The notes under the pieces: generated by a model
The model's database searches: none
What the model saw: the letters and a program-made list of their open reading frames with translations, nothing else
Told to the model about the DNA's origin: nothing
Assembly (NCBI RefSeq): GCF_050122995.1
Contig: NZ_JBNLIA010000001.1
Location: 186,001-250,000 of the forward strand
DNA: 64,000 nucleotides
Reading direction: 5' to 3'
Source of the DNA: Haloparvum alkalitolerans
GTDB lineage: Archaea > Halobacteriota > Halobacteria > Halobacteriales > Haloferacaceae
In this document: positions 18,060 through 26,742 of the stretch, piece by piece
Layout of the letters: each line of letters starts with the position of its first letter
Position numbering within the stretch: the first letter of the stretch is position 1
Position numbers and translations under genes: made by a program

Positions 18060-19175
18060 TCAGGCCCACGGGAGCTCCGAGAACTCCCCGTTCTCGATCT
18101 CGCGTTCGATCTCCGCGAGCGTCTCGTCGTCGACGCTCACGAGGTGACAGAGGGGATGGCCAGGCGCGGCGACCGGGTTCTGTAACACGCCGACCAGCAG
18201 CCCGGTGAACGGCGCCCGAACCGTCTTCTCCCGCGTCGAGAAGTGGTCCGAGACGGTGCAGATCGCGTCCCCCTCGTAGACGAGCGGATGGTCGTACTCC
18301 ATCTCGACGAGCCCGCCCGTGTCCGAGCGGACCCACGTCTTGTCCGCGGTCGCGTCGACCACCCGGAACCAGCCGGGCCACGAGACGGGCTCCTCCGGGA
18401 GGACGTTCACCTCCGCGAGCACCGACTCGACGCCGTCGAGCGCGCGCTCGATCAGGGGGAGCTGGAACCGGTGCGCCTTCCCCATCTCGACGGTGATCGT
18501 CGGGATCCCGTTCGCGGTCGCGGCCCCCCGCAGGCTCCCCGGGTCCGACTCGCCCGAGAGCACGAGGTTCGCGCCGAACGCCCGCGCGATCCGCTCCACC
18601 TCCGGGTTCCCCATGTCGGCGCGGACGTGGTACATCGTCGTCCGGTTTCGCGTCGAGGTGTGGAAGTCGAGACCGTAGTCGCACTGCGAGACGAACCGCG
18701 AGTAGATCTCGTTGGCCATCCGCTCGGCCGTGTTCGACCGCGCGCGCCCCGGGAACGACCGGTTGAGGTCCTGGTCGTAGATCGGCAGGTAGCGCTGCTG
18801 TGCGAGGTATCCAGGTACGTTCGCCACGTGGATCAACACGAGCGTGCCATGGATCGTCGCGGGGTCGTACCGCGCCGCGACCTCCTGAAGCACCTTCACG
18901 CCGTTGAGTTCGTCACCGTGAATCGCCGCGGTCATGAACACCGTCGGTCCGCCGCGCTCGCCGTTGATGACCGTCACTGGGATCGCGACGGGGTCGCCGA
19001 GGTACGTCTCCGACACCTCGTACCTGAGGTGCCGCTTCTCCCCCGGGTCGACGTCCCGGTCGAACCGGAACGGCTCGGGATCGTCGTCCCCGGCCCCCGA
19101 CCTCGGACCGCCGCTGGCGTCGGTGGCCGGCACGTCGTCCCCCGTCTCCCGCCCGGAATCCCCGTTTTCGCTCAT
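18060..19175 (-). CDS. Succinylglutamate desuccinylase/aspartoacylase family zinc hydrolase
   Basis: 371 residues. Zinc ligands are visible as H86-x2-E89 (AAIHGDELNG) and, by family logic, a later His in LVLIHVAN; DLNRSFPG (135-143), DFHT (H172) and the catalytic Glu230 in TVEMGK complete the pattern. The C-terminal region (from about 280) resembles a small beta domain of the family. The first 35 residues are acidic and disordered. A TATA-like GATTAACC is 27 bases upstream of the ATG. Cleaves an N-acyl or amide bond; which substrate is unknown. Confidence 0.85.
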   Translation of the reverse strand: MSENGDSGRETGDDVPATDASGGPRSGAGDDDPEPFRFDRDVDPGEKRHLRYEVSETYLGDPVAIPVTVINGERGGPTVFMTAAIHGDELNGVKVLQEVAARYDPATIHGTLVLIHVANVPGYLAQQRYLPIYDQDLNRSFPGRARSNTAERMANEIYSRFVSQCDYGLDFHTSTRNRTTMYHVRADMGNPEVERIARAFGANLVLSGESDPGSLRGAATANGIPTITVEMGKAHRFQLPLIERALDGVESVLAEVNVLPEEPVSWPGWFRVVDATADKTWVRSDTGGLVEMEYDHPLVYEGDAICTVSDHFSTREKTVRAPFTGLLVGVLQNPVAAPGHPLCHLVSVDDETLAEIEREIENGEFSELPWA

Positions 19176-19289
19176 ACACCGCAGAGCACCGGGAGCCGGT
19201 TAATCGTTGCCCGCGCTCGGCGGGGTCAACGGGCGCGGCCGCCGCCCCGCGCCCGAACCCTCAAACCGGATGCCGACGTACGGCCGGAC

Positions 19290-20264
19290 ATGGCGAACGG
19301 AGCCGACTGCCCGGTCGAGGAGTGCGGGTTCTCCGACGTTCCCTCGCTCGTGGCCGCACACGTCAACGGCACGGACGACGACGCACACGACTGGGACCGG
19401 CTCCCCTACGCCGGACCGGGGGCGTTTCTGTCGGCGGTCCGGTCGGGCGAGACCGAGTCGCGGAGCGGGCCGTCGGGCGTCGTCGACGCGCCCGACGAGG
19501 ACGGCGGCGCGGGCGGCGGAGAGGGAGACGAGGACGATGCCGACGGCTCCGCGTCCGGATCGGCCCCCGACCGCGTGCGCTGTCCGGTCGAGGGGTGCTC
19601 GTACGCCGGCCCGCCGAAATCGGTCGCGGCACACGTGAGCGGCAAGCGCGACGACGACCACGACATGCGCCGGCTCGAGTACCCGAACGCCGCGGCGTTC
19701 CCCCCGGCAACCGGACCGGAATCGGCGGCTGGGGAACCGGGCGGGCAAGCGCCGGACGGGACCGTCCCCGACGAACGCGAGTCCGACGGCGACGAGCCGG
19801 ACCACCCGTTCGACCCCGAACCGGCGTTCCGCGCGGCCGCGGTCGCCGAGGAGCGCGCCGAGGGGGTCGAGGCGCTCGACGGGTTCGATACGGAGGAGTT
19901 GGTCGATCTGTTCGTGGCCTTCTCGGTGCTGTCGAGCCGGGCGAGCAGCGTCCGAAGCGACGTCCGGGCCGCGATCATCGACCGCGTCGAGGGGGAGGCG
20001 GAACTGGAGGGCGAACTCGGGAGCGTCGACCGGTCGACGGGAACGCGGCGCTCGCTCCGTGACGACGAAACGGTTCGACGCGCGCTCGCCCGGGCGGGAG
20101 TCGACCCACACGAGGCGGAGGCGTTCGACCCGGACCGCGTGGCGGACCTGGCCGAGGCGGCCGACCTCGAACCGGAGGCGGTCTTCGACCTCACGGACTC
20201 CGACCACGTCCGGCGAGCGAGCGTCGACGAGGCCGCGTTCGAGGCGCTTGTCGGGGAGGAGTAG
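19290..20264 (+). CDS. Protein with two tandem C2H2-type zinc fingers
   Basis: 324 residues, haloarchaeal hypothetical. Two modules of identical spacing C-x4-C-x11-H-x8-H: C7, C12, H24, H33 and C98, C103, H115, H124, with the shared core CPVE-C and VAAHV. An acidic linker separates them. The second half (about 180-324) is helical and charged, ending in segments such as DPDRVADLAEAADLEPEAVFDLTD that look like helix-hairpin or small HTH repeats. Could bind DNA, RNA or protein. The start at 19290 is chosen because the first finger begins at residue 7. I know of no assigned function. Confidence 0.75.
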   Translation: MANGADCPVEECGFSDVPSLVAAHVNGTDDDAHDWDRLPYAGPGAFLSAVRSGETESRSGPSGVVDAPDEDGGAGGGEGDEDDADGSASGSAPDRVRCPVEGCSYAGPPKSVAAHVSGKRDDDHDMRRLEYPNAAAFPPATGPESAAGEPGGQAPDGTVPDERESDGDEPDHPFDPEPAFRAAAVAEERAEGVEALDGFDTEELVDLFVAFSVLSSRASSVRSDVRAAIIDRVEGEAELEGELGSVDRSTGTRRSLRDDETVRRALARAGVDPHEAEAFDPDRVADLAEAADLEPEAVFDLTDSDHVRRASVDEAAFEALVGEE

Positions 20265-20306
20265 TCCGGCCGCGCGGGACCGGTCGGGGCCGCGGCCTCC
20301 GGGGCG

Positions 20307-20312
20307 TTTATT
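20307..20312 (+). promoter_or_regulatory. TATA box deciding a GTG start
   Basis: TTTATT about 27 bases before GTG at 20337; the alternative start at 20313 would lie directly on the box. Supports leaderless translation from GTG. Confidence 0.5.
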
Positions 20313-20336
20313 GTGCGACCGCCCCGAGGTGGCGTC

Positions 20337-20579
20337 GTGAAGCGCCTGCTCTCGTCCGACCTGGGCGTCTACCTCCTCTCGGGGGCCTTCAGCTTCGTCG
20401 TCTTCGTCGTCGGACTGATCGTCTTGGACGCGACGCTGCCCGACGGGCTCGACCGCGGTCGCCTCGTGGGGATCGTGACCGGATACCTGCTGTTCCTCGC
20501 GGTGTACGTGGTCGCGATCTGGATCTACCGGGGGATCGAGGCGCGGGAGGGGAACGTCCGCGAGAAGGGGAACCAGTAG
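20337..20579 (+). CDS. Small two-helix membrane protein
   Basis: 80 residues from a GTG start. Two hydrophobic helices at about 10-31 (VYLLSGAFSFVVFVVGLIVL) and 42-62 (LVGIVTGYLLFLAVYVVAIW) with a charged C-terminal tail. No motif beyond that. The TTTATT box 27 bases upstream supports the GTG. Sits 47 bases before ilvA on the same strand but ilvA has its own TATA-like box. Function unknown. Confidence 0.65.
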   Translation: MKRLLSSDLGVYLLSGAFSFVVFVVGLIVLDATLPDGLDRGRLVGIVTGYLLFLAVYVVAIWIYRGIEAREGNVREKGNQ

Positions 20580-20626
20580 ACGCCGCGATCCGCAACCTTT
20601 TGAGCGCCGCCGGAGAGTCGAGGACC

Positions 20627-21919
20627 ATGCCCGGCGTGACAATTTCCGACATCGAACGCGCAGCCGAGCGAGCGGCGGACGCGGAGATCGTCCAGCGCAC
20701 GTCGACGGAGCGGAGCCGGTCGCTGAGCGAGCGGTGCGGCGCCGAGGTCGTCCTGAAGATGGAGCACCTCCAGCGCACGGGGTCGTTCAAGACGCGCGGG
20801 GCGTACAACGCCGTCTCGCGGCTGGTCGACGGCCGGAGCGCCGAAGACGGCCAAGCCGACGGTACGGCTGAGCCGCCGGTCGAACGCGTCGTCGCCGCGA
20901 GCGCGGGCAACCACGCGCAGGGGGTCGCCATCGCGGCGCGGGAGGCCGGCATCGACGCGACCATCGTCATGCCCGAGTCCGCGCCGGGGACGAAGATCGA
21001 GGCCACGCGCGGCTACGGCGCCGAGGTCGTCCTCCACGGGAGCGCGTTCCCGGCCGCGATGAGCCACGCGCGGACGCTCGCGGACGACCCGGCGGTGCGG
21101 TTCATCCACGCCTTCGACGACCCCGACATCGTCGCCGGGCAGGGGACGCTCGGGCTGGAGATCCTCGACCAGGTGCCCGAGGCCGACACCGTCATCGCGC
21201 CCATCGGCGGGGGCGGCCTGATCGGCGGCATCGCGACCGCGGTGAAGGCCCGGAACCCCGACGTGCGGGTGGTCGGCGTCCAGACGGAGGGTGCCTCGAC
21301 CGTCGCGGCGAGTCTGGAGAAGGGCGAACCGGTCTCGCTCGCGGAGCCGGACACGATCGCGGACGGCATCGCGACCGGCGGCGTGAGCGAGCTGACGCTC
21401 GGGCTCATCCGGGAACACGTCGACGAGGTGGTCGAGGTGTCCGACGACGACGTGGCCGCCGCGATCCTGCTGCTGCTCGAGCGCGCCAAGCAGATGGTCG
21501 AGGGCGCGGGCGCCGTAAGCGTCGCGGCGCTGCTGTCGGACGCCCTCGACGTGGAGGGAGAGACGGTCGTCCCGGTGCTGTGCGGCGGGAACATCGACAT
21601 CACGTCGCTGCAGGAGGTGTTGACCCACGCGCTGGTCGACCGCCGACAGCTCGCGGAGGTCACCGTCCGCATCGACGAGGGACCGGGGAAAATGGGCGAG
21701 ATCTCGACGGTCATCGGGGCCGAGCGCGCCAACATCAGGACGGTGCGTCACGAGCGGAGCCGTCCGGACCTCCCGGTCGGCGACGCCGACCTCGTCTTCG
21801 AGGTGGAGACGAACGGGCCGGCCCACACCGAACGCGTGCTCGCGGCCCTGCGGAGCGAGGGGTTCGACGTGCGCCACACGACCGCGGAGGCCGAGACCGG
21901 AAACGCGCCCCCGGAGTGA
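20627..21919 (+). CDS. ilvA: Threonine ammonia-lyase (threonine deaminase)
   Basis: 430 residues. PLP enzyme converting threonine to 2-oxobutanoate plus ammonia, the entry to isoleucine synthesis or threonine catabolism. PLP lysine is K55 in TGSFKTRGA; the phosphate-binding glycine loop IGGGGLIGG follows near 195. A C-terminal ACT-like domain starts at about 341 (LAEVTVRIDEGPGKMGEIST), shorter than the two-domain regulatory region of biosynthetic E. coli IlvA, so it may be the catabolic-size class. A CTTTT element near 20597 supports the ATG at 20627. Confidence 0.92.
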   Translation: MPGVTISDIERAAERAADAEIVQRTSTERSRSLSERCGAEVVLKMEHLQRTGSFKTRGAYNAVSRLVDGRSAEDGQADGTAEPPVERVVAASAGNHAQGVAIAAREAGIDATIVMPESAPGTKIEATRGYGAEVVLHGSAFPAAMSHARTLADDPAVRFIHAFDDPDIVAGQGTLGLEILDQVPEADTVIAPIGGGGLIGGIATAVKARNPDVRVVGVQTEGASTVAASLEKGEPVSLAEPDTIADGIATGGVSELTLGLIREHVDEVVEVSDDDVAAAILLLLERAKQMVEGAGAVSVAALLSDALDVEGETVVPVLCGGNIDITSLQEVLTHALVDRRQLAEVTVRIDEGPGKMGEISTVIGAERANIRTVRHERSRPDLPVGDADLVFEVETNGPAHTERVLAALRSEGFDVRHTTAEAETGNAPPE

Positions 21920-22018
21920 CCGGGGCCGAACGGGCCCTTCCCGCGACCGCCGCCGGTCGGCGAGAGCGGCCAGCGGACGCCAGAAATAAGTAACTACTCG
22001 CGAACACGTCATCAGGAC

Positions 22019-22252
22019 ATGTGGGTGTTTCTCAAGGACGACCGCGGGGTGGACTCCGTGATCGGGTCGGTGCTGATGCTCGCGATCGTGGTGATCCTGG
22101 TCGGGATCGTCTCGACGACCGTCTTCGGGATGGGAAATCAGGTGATCGACTCCGGCGTCAACGCGGTCTGTCAGGTGCAGGGGGAGATCGAGTCGCTCGC
22201 GGCGAGTTCCGAGTTCTACGGCGGAGGCGACACGCTGTACGGCGAGTGCTGA
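22019..22252 (+). CDS. Short type IV pilin-like protein
   Basis: 77 residues. The N-terminus has the archaeal pilin pattern: charged leader MWVFLKDDRG, then a hydrophobic segment VDSVIGSVLMLAIVVILVGIV preceded by the PibD-type cleavage context at Gly10/Val11. After the helix there are only about 40 residues, with Cys at 51 and 77, so it is much shorter than major pilins and may be a minor pilin or a secreted small protein. TAAGTAAC at 21986-21993 is a good TATA element for the ATG at 22019. Confidence 0.75.
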   Translation: MWVFLKDDRGVDSVIGSVLMLAIVVILVGIVSTTVFGMGNQVIDSGVNAVCQVQGEIESLAASSEFYGGGDTLYGEC

Positions 22253-22307
22253 CGCCGCGGGCGCGCTTTCGACGCTTTCAAAGTTCGCGGACGGGTACGC
22301 TCCGGCG

Positions 22308-23846
22308 ATGACCCTGTCCGTGACCAACACCCTGACGGGCGACCGCGAGGAGTTTTCGGCCGACGACGAGGTCCTGCTGTACGTCTGTGGGCTGACGGTC
22401 TCGGACGACCCGCACCTGGGCCACGCTCGGCTGTGGTTCCACGCGGACGTGCTGCACCGCTGGCTCGCCTACAAGGGGTACGACGTGCGCCACGTCGAGA
22501 ACGTCACCGACGTGAACGAGAAGATAACCGCCCGCGTCGGCGAGCGCGAGGCGTGGACCGGCGAGGCGGACGTGGCCGAGACGTTCACCGCGGAGGTGTT
22601 CGAGTCGATGCGCGGGCTCAACCTCGAGCGCGCCGAGGTGTACCCGCGCGTCTCCGAGCACGTCCCGGAGATCGTGGAACTGGTCGAGCGGCTAGTGGAG
22701 GCCGGCTACGCCTACGAGTCGAACGGCTCCGTCTACTTCGACGTGACCGAGTTCCCGGAGTACGGCAAGCTCTCGAATCAGGACCCGGAGGAGCTGGAGG
22801 CGCAGGGCGAACCGGACGAGCGCTCCGAGAAGCGCAACCCCGCGGACTTCGCGCTCTGGAAGGCCGGCGGCGTGAGCGAGACCGCCGCCCGCGAGCACGC
22901 CAAACACGACCACGGCGCGGAGACGCCCGACGGCCAGACGTGGGAATCCCCGTGGAGCGAGGGGCGGCCGGGCTGGCACGTCGAGTGCTCGGCGATGTCG
23001 ACGACGCACCTCGGCGAGACGCTCGACATCCACATGGGCGGCCGCGACCTCGTCTTCCCCCACCACGAGAACGAGATCGCGCAGTCGGAGGCCGCCTCGG
23101 GTGAGACGTTCGCGCGCTACTGGCTCCACTGCGGCCTGCTCTCGATGGAGGGCGAGAAGATGTCCTCCTCCATCGGCAACTTCTGGACCGTCCCGGACGC
23201 GCTGGAGGAGCTCGGCGTCAACGTCCTCCGCACCTTCTACGCGGGCGCCGCCTACCGCTCCGAGCAGGCGCTGACCGACGAGACGGTCGCGGAGGCCGAG
23301 GAGCGGTGGGACCGACTCTCCCGGACGTACGACCGCGCGGTCGCGGCGGTCGACTCGGTCGACGCCCGCGCGAAGGTGGCCGACGAGGACCTCCGCGAGG
23401 CCGTCGCCGAGACTCGCGAGGAGTTCGAGCGCGCGATGGACGACGACCTCAACCTCCGCGAGGCGACCGCGGCGCTTCTGGACCTGACCGACGCCGTGAA
23501 CAGACACGTCGACGCGGTGGAGACGGCCGACGAGGCGGAGGGGGCGGACGGCGCGGGCGCCCTCGCCGGCTACGACTACCGCGGCCTCCGGGAGTCCGTC
23601 GAGGCGTTCGAGGAACTGGGCGGCGACGTGCTCGGTCTCCAGTTCGAGGCGGACGGCGCGGCCGGCGCCGAGGCGAGCGGCGAGGTCGAGTTGGCCGAGG
23701 AACTCGTCGAGTTGGTGCTCGATCTCCGCGAGTCGGCCCGCGAGGCGGGCGAGTACGAGCGCGCGGACGAACTCCGGGACGCGCTGGAGGCGGTCGGCGT
23801 GACCGTCGAGGACTCCTCCGAGGGACCGACGTACCGCTTCGAGTAG
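22308..23846 (+). CDS. cysS: Cysteinyl-tRNA synthetase
   Basis: 512 residues, class I synthetase. Zinc/substrate Cys27 in YVCGLTV, HIGH-type motif HLGH at 36-39, KMSSS at 284-288 and the zinc-site residues in WHVECSAM and HHENEIAQ. The C-terminal DALR-like region (about 360-512) is present, with an acidic haloarchaeal insert. A TTTCAAAG box (22274-22281) lies about 30 bases upstream. Charges tRNA-Cys; stands as a single gene. Confidence 0.95.
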   Translation: MTLSVTNTLTGDREEFSADDEVLLYVCGLTVSDDPHLGHARLWFHADVLHRWLAYKGYDVRHVENVTDVNEKITARVGEREAWTGEADVAETFTAEVFESMRGLNLERAEVYPRVSEHVPEIVELVERLVEAGYAYESNGSVYFDVTEFPEYGKLSNQDPEELEAQGEPDERSEKRNPADFALWKAGGVSETAAREHAKHDHGAETPDGQTWESPWSEGRPGWHVECSAMSTTHLGETLDIHMGGRDLVFPHHENEIAQSEAASGETFARYWLHCGLLSMEGEKMSSSIGNFWTVPDALEELGVNVLRTFYAGAAYRSEQALTDETVAEAEERWDRLSRTYDRAVAAVDSVDARAKVADEDLREAVAETREEFERAMDDDLNLREATAALLDLTDAVNRHVDAVETADEAEGADGAGALAGYDYRGLRESVEAFEELGGDVLGLQFEADGAAGAEASGEVELAEELVELVLDLRESAREAGEYERADELRDALEAVGVTVEDSSEGPTYRFE

Positions 23847-23928
23847 CGGGGCGCGTCCCGTCTCCTCCCGGCCGGACGAACTGTCGCCGTCGACAGCTAC
23901 TTGAGGTGAGCCGGGCTATCGGACGACA

Positions 23929-24468
23929 ATGATTCGGAGGCGCATCGGTCGCTGGACGGAGCGGCTCCGGCGCCGGCTCGACCGGTGGGCCGAGCGGATC
24001 CGGGCGGAGCTCCGTCGCGCCTTCGCGGACGAGTACTCCTCGGTCGAGGTCTCGCGGAGCTTCGCGCTCGGCGTCTTCATCACGATGCTGCCGACGCTCG
24101 GGACGGGCGTGCTCCTGTTCTTCCTCATCGCGTGGCTCTTCGAGCGCGTCTCGAAGATCGCGCTGTTCGCCTCGGTGCTGGTGTTCAACCCCGCGGTGAA
24201 GTGGGGCGTCTACGGAGCGAGCTTCACGCTCGGAACCCTCCTGCTCGGGCCCGTCGAGGGGGCGACGCCGACCGCGCCGACCCTCTCGGCGGCCAACGAC
24301 GTGGTGATCCGGCTGGTGGTCGGCAACCTCATCCTCGCGGTCGTCGCCGCGGTGCCGAGCTACTTCGTCTGCCACCGCGTCGTGAAGGCGTTCCGCGCCG
24401 CGGACCTCGCCATCGTCGAGAGCGTCGAGGGGATCGTGGAGCGCGACGAGGACGCCGCCGAGGAGTAG
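23929..24468 (+). CDS. DUF2062 membrane protein
   Basis: 179 residues. Basic N-terminal 35 residues, then three hydrophobic helices with the family landmarks RSFALGVFITMLPTLG (about 43-58) and VLVFNPAVKWGVYG (about 84-97). The end is acidic. DUF2062 proteins occur in bacteria and archaea, sometimes fused to glycosyltransferases, and have no assigned function. Start ATG at 23929 is the first in the open frame with typical composition. Confidence 0.82.
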   Translation: MIRRRIGRWTERLRRRLDRWAERIRAELRRAFADEYSSVEVSRSFALGVFITMLPTLGTGVLLFFLIAWLFERVSKIALFASVLVFNPAVKWGVYGASFTLGTLLLGPVEGATPTAPTLSAANDVVIRLVVGNLILAVVAAVPSYFVCHRVVKAFRAADLAIVESVEGIVERDEDAAEE

Positions 24469-24498
24469 CGGCGCGGTCGGCCGGCCGACGCTCCCCGA

Positions 24499-24783
24499 TC
24501 AGGTCGTGAACAACTCGGTGTCCTCGGGCACCTCGAACAGCCCCATCCGGACGCCGGCGTCGAGCCAGCCGTAGCCGTACGAGTACGACGCCAGCGCGTT
24601 CACGGGGTCGTCGGCCTCGCGGAAGTGCCGGCCGTCCGCGAGGTAGGACTCGGCCATCTCCGCGCAGTCCGCGGCCGCCCGCCCGAGGTGCGTGTCGGCG
24701 GGGGGACGCGGCTCGGCGGCGTCGAGCGCGTCGGCCAGCATCCGCTCGTAGCGGTCCGTCTTCTCCTCGAGGTCGGCGCTCAT
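24499..24783 (-). CDS. DUF357 family protein
   Basis: 94 residues, all-helical. The family pattern is KTDRYERMLADAL near the N-terminus, a stretch of helix around AADCAEMAESYLADGRHF, then the conserved DPVNALASYSYGYGWLDAGVRMGLF. Widespread in archaea, function unknown. Start at 24783 is chosen because the family begins within 10 residues and the upstream frame loses protein-like composition. A rubrerythrin-like gene lies upstream across a 131-base gap that contains a 26-bp tandem repeat. Confidence 0.82.
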   Translation of the reverse strand: MSADLEEKTDRYERMLADALDAAEPRPPADTHLGRAAADCAEMAESYLADGRHFREADDPVNALASYSYGYGWLDAGVRMGLFEVPEDTELFTT

Positions 24784-24838
24784 GCCCCCCGTTGCGGCGC
24801 CCGCGGGAAAAAGCGGCGCGGTCGCCGCGGCGTCGTGA

Positions 24839-24910
24839 CTGCGGGGCGATTTCTGTTCCGGTTGCTGCGGGGCGATTTTTGTTCCGGTTGCTGCGGGGTG
24901 ATCCCCGTCC
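24839..24910. repeat. 26-bp tandem repeat, 2.5 copies
   Basis: CTGCGGGGCGATTT[CT]TGTTCCGGTTG at 24839-24864 and 24865-24890 with one difference, then a partial third copy from 24891 that runs into the end of the rubrerythrin-like gene at 24915. Lies between two minus-strand genes. Confidence 0.85.
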
Positions 24911-24914
24911 GCGC

Positions 24915-25568
24915 TCAACAGACCGGCTTCGGGTCCACGCCGAGCGACTCGAGCGCTTCGACGTGGGCCTCGTAGGCCGCTTCGACGGCCGCGACCGCGG
25001 CGGCCTCGGCGCGCTCCCAGTCCGCCTCGGTCTCGCAGACTGCGTCCAGCAGGTCGAGCGCGCGCTCGCGCTGGCCAGCCAGGTCCTCGCGCAGTTCGCG
25101 GAACACGGCGGCGCTTTGCGGGTCCGCGTCGCCGACGAAGTAGCCGACGTACTGCGACTTCGACTCGTCCGCGACCAGCACGCGGCCGAGGAATCCCCCG
25201 GCGCGTGCGACCGTGTCGTCGAGGCCGCGGAGGTGCGCCGCGAGCGCGGGCGGCTCGTCGTCGGCGTGCGTGCCGCCGGCGTCCCCGGCCGCGTCCCCGT
25301 CGAGTTCCTCGCGGACGCGCGCGGCGTGTTCGCGCTCCTCGGCCGCGGTCTCGCGGAAGGCGGTCGCGGCCGCCTCGGTCGACTCCGCGTCGGCCCACGC
25401 CTCGAACGTCTCGGCGGCGGCGCGCTCGGCGGTCGCGGCGGCGCGGAACACGCTCTCGGCGTCGAGGTCGCCTCCGGTGGCGGCGTACAGCGCCTTCGAG
25501 GAGCCGAGCCTGGACAGTTCCGTCGCGGTCGCCTCGCGGACCGAATCGAGCAGCGCGTCAGCGTTCAT
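24915..25568 (-). CDS. Rubrerythrin-like ferritin-fold protein
   Basis: 217 residues, mostly alpha-helical. Carboxylate motifs expected of a di-iron four-helix bundle are present: AAETFEAWAD, then AAEEREHAARVREEL (ExxH at about 80-83), and a later DLAGQRERALDLLDAV. It lacks a rubredoxin domain; a lone Cys is at the very end. Assigned as rubrerythrin/ferritin-like on this pattern, with oxidative-stress function only an inference. The ATG at 25568 is preferred over the in-frame codon at 25580 because of a TATA-like CTTAGG near 25592. Confidence 0.65.
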   Translation of the reverse strand: MNADALLDSVREATATELSRLGSSKALYAATGGDLDAESVFRAAATAERAAAETFEAWADAESTEAAATAFRETAAEEREHAARVREELDGDAAGDAGGTHADDEPPALAAHLRGLDDTVARAGGFLGRVLVADESKSQYVGYFVGDADPQSAAVFRELREDLAGQRERALDLLDAVCETEADWERAEAAAVAAVEAAYEAHVEALESLGVDPKPVC

Positions 25569-25691
25569 AAATGGGACCACGGCGCGGTCGCTCCTAAGTC
25601 CGGCGGGGGCGGCAGAAGGTGGCGGGAACGACCGCCGGGACGACAGAAGGCGGCGGAGAAATCGGCGGGGCCGACGAGCGGGCCGAACCGC

Positions 25692-26555
25692 TTACGCGCC
25701 GTCGCCCGTCTCGATGGGCGCGTCGACGAGGTTGCCCCACTCGGTCCAGGAGCCGTCGTAGTTGACGGCGTCGTAGCCGAGCAGTTCGTGGAGCGCGAAC
25801 CACGCGACCGAGGAGCGCTCGCCGATGCGGCAGTAGGCGACGGTGGTCTCCTCGCCCTCGATGCCCTCGTCGGCGTACAGCTCCGCGAGCTCGTCGCGGC
25901 CCTTGAACAGGCCGTCGTCGTCGGTCACGTCCGCCCACGAGATGTTCTTCGCGCCGGGGATGTGGCCGCCGCGCTGGGCGGTCTCGTTGAGTCCCGGCGG
26001 GGCGAGCACCTCGCCGCGGTACTCCTCGGGCGAGCGCACGTCGACGAGCGGCACGCCGCGTCGGATCGCCTTCTCCACGTCGTCGCGGTACGCGCGGATG
26101 CTCTCGTGGGGGCCGGCGGCGTCGTACTCGACCGCGGAGAAGTCGGGCGCCTCGTCGGTCGTCGGGTAGTCGTTCTCGACCCAGTACTCGCGGCCGCCGT
26201 CCAGCAGGCGCACGTCGTCGTGGCCGTAGTACTTGAACTGCCAGTAGGCGTACGCCGCGAACCAGTTGGCGTTGTCGCCGTACAGCACGACCGTCGACTC
26301 CTCGGAGATGCCGTGGGAGCCGAGCAGGTCCTCGAAGTCGTCCTTCTCGAGGATGTCGCGCTGCGTCTGGTCCTGGAGCTGGGTCTCCCAGTTGAACCCG
26401 ACCGCGCCGGGCGCGTGGGCCTCGTCGTAGGACTCGGTGTCAACGTCGACCTCCACCAGTCGCAGGTCGGGGTCGTCGCTCTCGAACTCGTCGAGACGCG
26501 CCTCGACCCAGTCGGCGGACACGAGCACGTCGTTCGCGTATGAATCGTCGACCAT
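25692..26555 (-). CDS. Thiosulfate sulfurtransferase (tandem rhodanese)
   Basis: 287 residues, two rhodanese domains. The C-terminal one is active-type with Cys242 in AYCRIGERSS; the N-terminal one has Gly-Asp-Asn (YGDNANW) instead of a cysteine, as usual. CRIGERS is the TssA-like active-site loop. Transfers sulfane sulfur from thiosulfate or a persulfide to an acceptor. A TATA-like CTTTACC 26 bases upstream of the ATG at 26555 supports the start. It is divergent from a second rhodanese gene. Confidence 0.9.
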   Translation of the reverse strand: MVDDSYANDVLVSADWVEARLDEFESDDPDLRLVEVDVDTESYDEAHAPGAVGFNWETQLQDQTQRDILEKDDFEDLLGSHGISEESTVVLYGDNANWFAAYAYWQFKYYGHDDVRLLDGGREYWVENDYPTTDEAPDFSAVEYDAAGPHESIRAYRDDVEKAIRRGVPLVDVRSPEEYRGEVLAPPGLNETAQRGGHIPGAKNISWADVTDDDGLFKGRDELAELYADEGIEGEETTVAYCRIGERSSVAWFALHELLGYDAVNYDGSWTEWGNLVDAPIETGDGA

Positions 26556-26742
26556 ACGCGTCGGTGTACGGGCCGCCCGGGTAAAGTGTACCCTGTGGAG
26601 GATAAAGCCGCCTCTCGTCCGATCAATCGGAGGTTTTTGCCAGATCGTCGGAGCGGTCGTTGGCCTCGGACGCGGCGTCCCCGACCGCGGCAGGCCGTGT
26701 CGGGAGCCGAGGAGTCTAACCCCTCGCGACCGTGGCACAGGC

